A stretch of 64,000 nucleotides of DNA from Microvirga sp. KLBC 81 (GTDB lineage: Bacteria > Pseudomonadota > Alphaproteobacteria > Rhizobiales > Beijerinckiaceae), in contig NZ_QDAH01000025.1 of NCBI RefSeq assembly GCF_003075415.1, forward strand, positions 1 to 64,000. The letters are read 5' to 3'. Made by a program: the position numbers and the translations under genes. How positions within the stretch are numbered: position 1 is the first letter of the stretch; each line of letters begins with the position of its first letter. The notes beneath the pieces are model-generated. The model did not search any database. It was not told where the DNA came from and saw nothing but the letters and a program-made list of their open reading frames with translations. Shown here piece by piece: positions 62,885 to 64,000 of this stretch.

Positions 62885-63160
62885 ATGCTCAAGCATGCAT
62901 TCCCGGGTGCACTCGCGGCCGCGGTTCTGGGTGTTGCCGTGTCTGGATCATCGATCCCGGACTTCGCCCAAGGTCTACCAGCCCGCTGCCTCCCGGAGAA
63001 CTGGAGTGGCGGGCTCCAAGACGGATGCAACGGATTCGTCACATTCGGCATGAACGGCCCCATGGTCGTGCCGGGCCAGGCTCCTGAAGTTGAGGCGACC
63101 GGCAGCATCACCCGCAACGGAAGCGATAATGCAGCAGGGGGGCAGCGCCGATCGCCCTGA
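62885..63160 (+). CDS. Small secreted hypothetical protein
   Basis: This 91-residue protein has a signal peptide (MLKHAFPGALAAAVLGVAVSG, given as residues 1-21; cleavage probably after FAQG near 30), and a mature part with two cysteines spaced for a disulfide (ARCLPENWSGG, DGCNGFVTFG) and an end GSITRNGSDNAAGGQ. GAGGAGGTTGAC immediately before the ATG is a strong ribosome site. It is probably periplasmic. The small size, signal and cysteine pair resemble other short secreted proteins of the order, but I assign no function. Confidence 0.8.
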   Translation: MLKHAFPGALAAAVLGVAVSGSSIPDFAQGLPARCLPENWSGGLQDGCNGFVTFGMNGPMVVPGQAPEVEATGSITRNGSDNAAGGQRRSP

Positions 63161-63220
63161 ATAGTTCTCCGCATTACGTCCAAGGGGCTGGAGCCGCGGT
63201 ATGGCCGCGGCTCGACAATG

Positions 63221-64000
63221 TTATCCCTCGATCGCAACGAACAGATACTGGTCCTCGCGCTTCACACGCAGGAGGATCGGTCTTTTTTGCCCCTGAGCGT
63301 CCGCCCAGGCCTTCGCCACATCTGCCGGAGCGGACACCGGCTGATTATTGGCCGATACGATCACGTCCCCCTGCCTGAGGCCGGCCCCTGCCGCCGGGCT
63401 GCTCGGATCGACCCGCTGGATCAGGACACCTGACGTGCCGGGCTCCAGTCCCAGCTGACCCCGGGCGGCCTCGGGGATTGGGCTGAGCGCGAGTCCAAGC
63501 CGCTTGCCGCCGTCGGCTCCATCGGGTGCCGCCGAGCGGGCGGCCAGCTCGTCGCTGCGTTGGCCGATGACGATGGTCAGCTCTTGGGGCTTGCCGTCCC
63601 GGACTACGGTCACCGGCACCTGGGAGCCGGGCTTGATGGCGGCCACGGCCCGGGAGAGATCGCGCCCGCTCTCCACCGGTTTCCTGTCAAACTGCGTGAT
63701 CACGTCACCCGACCTGAACCCCGCCTTCTCGGCAGGGCCGCCTGGCTCTACGGTGGCGACGAGCACGCCCTTGCTGTCCGGGTGGCCCAGCGCCTGGGCG
63801 ATGGCAGGCGTGATCTCCTGCAGGCGCAGCCCGACATAGCCCCGCTCGACCCGACCTGTCCGGATCAGTTGGTCGGCAACGGCTTGCGCTGTCCGCGACG
63901 GAACGGCAAAGCCGATACCGATATTGACGCCGGATGGGGAGAAGATCGCCGTATTGACCCCAATCACTTCGCCCCGGGTGTTGAATAGCGGCCCCCCCGA
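63221..64000 (-). CDS. DegP/HtrA-type serine protease, C-terminal part (5' end outside window)
   Basis: The frame runs off the right end of the window. It covers the end of the protease domain, starting at the catalytic serine region SGGPLFN (63980-64000), then two PDZ domains (about 63590-63860, with GYVGLRLQEI and GPAEKAGFRSGDVI; about 63240-63500, with LALSPIPEAARGQLGL and AAGAGLRQGDVI), ending FVAIEG. DegP proteins are periplasmic chaperone-proteases that degrade misfolded envelope proteins. The His and Asp of the triad lie outside the window. The stop is about 60 bp from the small secreted gene, with which it is convergent. Confidence 0.92.
   Translation of the reverse strand, partial: SGGPLFNTRGEVIGVNTAIFSPSGVNIGIGFAVPSRTAQAVADQLIRTGRVERGYVGLRLQEITPAIAQALGHPDSKGVLVATVEPGGPAEKAGFRSGDVITQFDRKPVESGRDLSRAVAAIKPGSQVPVTVVRDGKPQELTIVIGQRSDELAARSAAPDGADGGKRLGLALSPIPEAARGQLGLEPGTSGVLIQRVDPSSPAAGAGLRQGDVIVSANNQPVSAPADVAKAWADAQGQKRPILLRVKREDQYLFVAIEG

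Overview
The window reads as chromosomal DNA of a GC-rich alphaproteobacterium, most likely of the order Hyphomicrobiales and plausibly Methylobacteriaceae (Microvirga-like). This rests on gene content: a DctPQM TRAP transporter, an HU protein with a lysine/alanine-rich tail, a FecR protein beside a CHASE2 cyclase, TamA/TamB, HWE-kinase remnants, a DUF6894 remnant, and Rhizobiales-style intergenic palindromic repeats. The genus is an inference from pattern recognition; no database search was possible. I saw no rRNA, tRNA, CRISPR, transposase or phage structural gene.

Region 1 (1-11.0 kb) is a carbon-acid catabolic cluster: an alpha-ketoglutarate-semialdehyde-type aldehyde dehydrogenase (cut by the window edge), an SDR dehydrogenase, an FAD-linked 2-hydroxyacid dehydrogenase, an enolase-superfamily (MR/MLE) dehydratase, a complete TRAP transporter and a DenD-like epimerase/dehydrogenase. 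A 397-bp divergent control region with candidate operators separates the leftward dehydratase from the rightward transporter. Together they look like uptake and oxidation of a sugar acid to a central 2-oxoacid.

Region 2 (11.0-20.8 kb) holds an HU/H1-like nucleoid protein and then the most striking locus. A giant cyclase/AAA-ATPase/TPR protein, a YcaO protein and a TfuA protein overlap by 4 nt at each junction. Two unrecognised small genes follow, and a convergent thermolysin-like metalloprotease closes the locus. YcaO plus TfuA is the signature of peptide-backbone thioamidation, so this is a candidate RiPP or protein-thioamidation system with an unusual signalling component and no obvious precursor peptide.

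Region 3 (20.9-42.8 kb) is conserved housekeeping and envelope DNA: a TPR protein, a FecR/von Willebrand A protein next to a CHASE2 adenylate cyclase, stress genes (Usp, SPW), a four-gene branched-chain 2-oxoacid dehydrogenase operon, and tamA-tamB.

Region 4 (43-56 kb) is plastic. It carries four of the five copies of a two-hairpin intergenic repeat, several decayed genes (DUF6894, an HWE histidine kinase, a receiver), c-di-GMP and LuxR signalling genes, a CBS protein, a CDF transporter with a small lipoprotein, and tiny genes missed by length cut-offs.

Region 5 (56-64 kb) carries a RecD2-type DNA helicase, a SUV3-like RNA helicase, the C-terminal stump of a glycogen-debranching enzyme, a secreted trypsin-like protease and the 3' part of a DegP/HtrA protease that runs off the end of the window.
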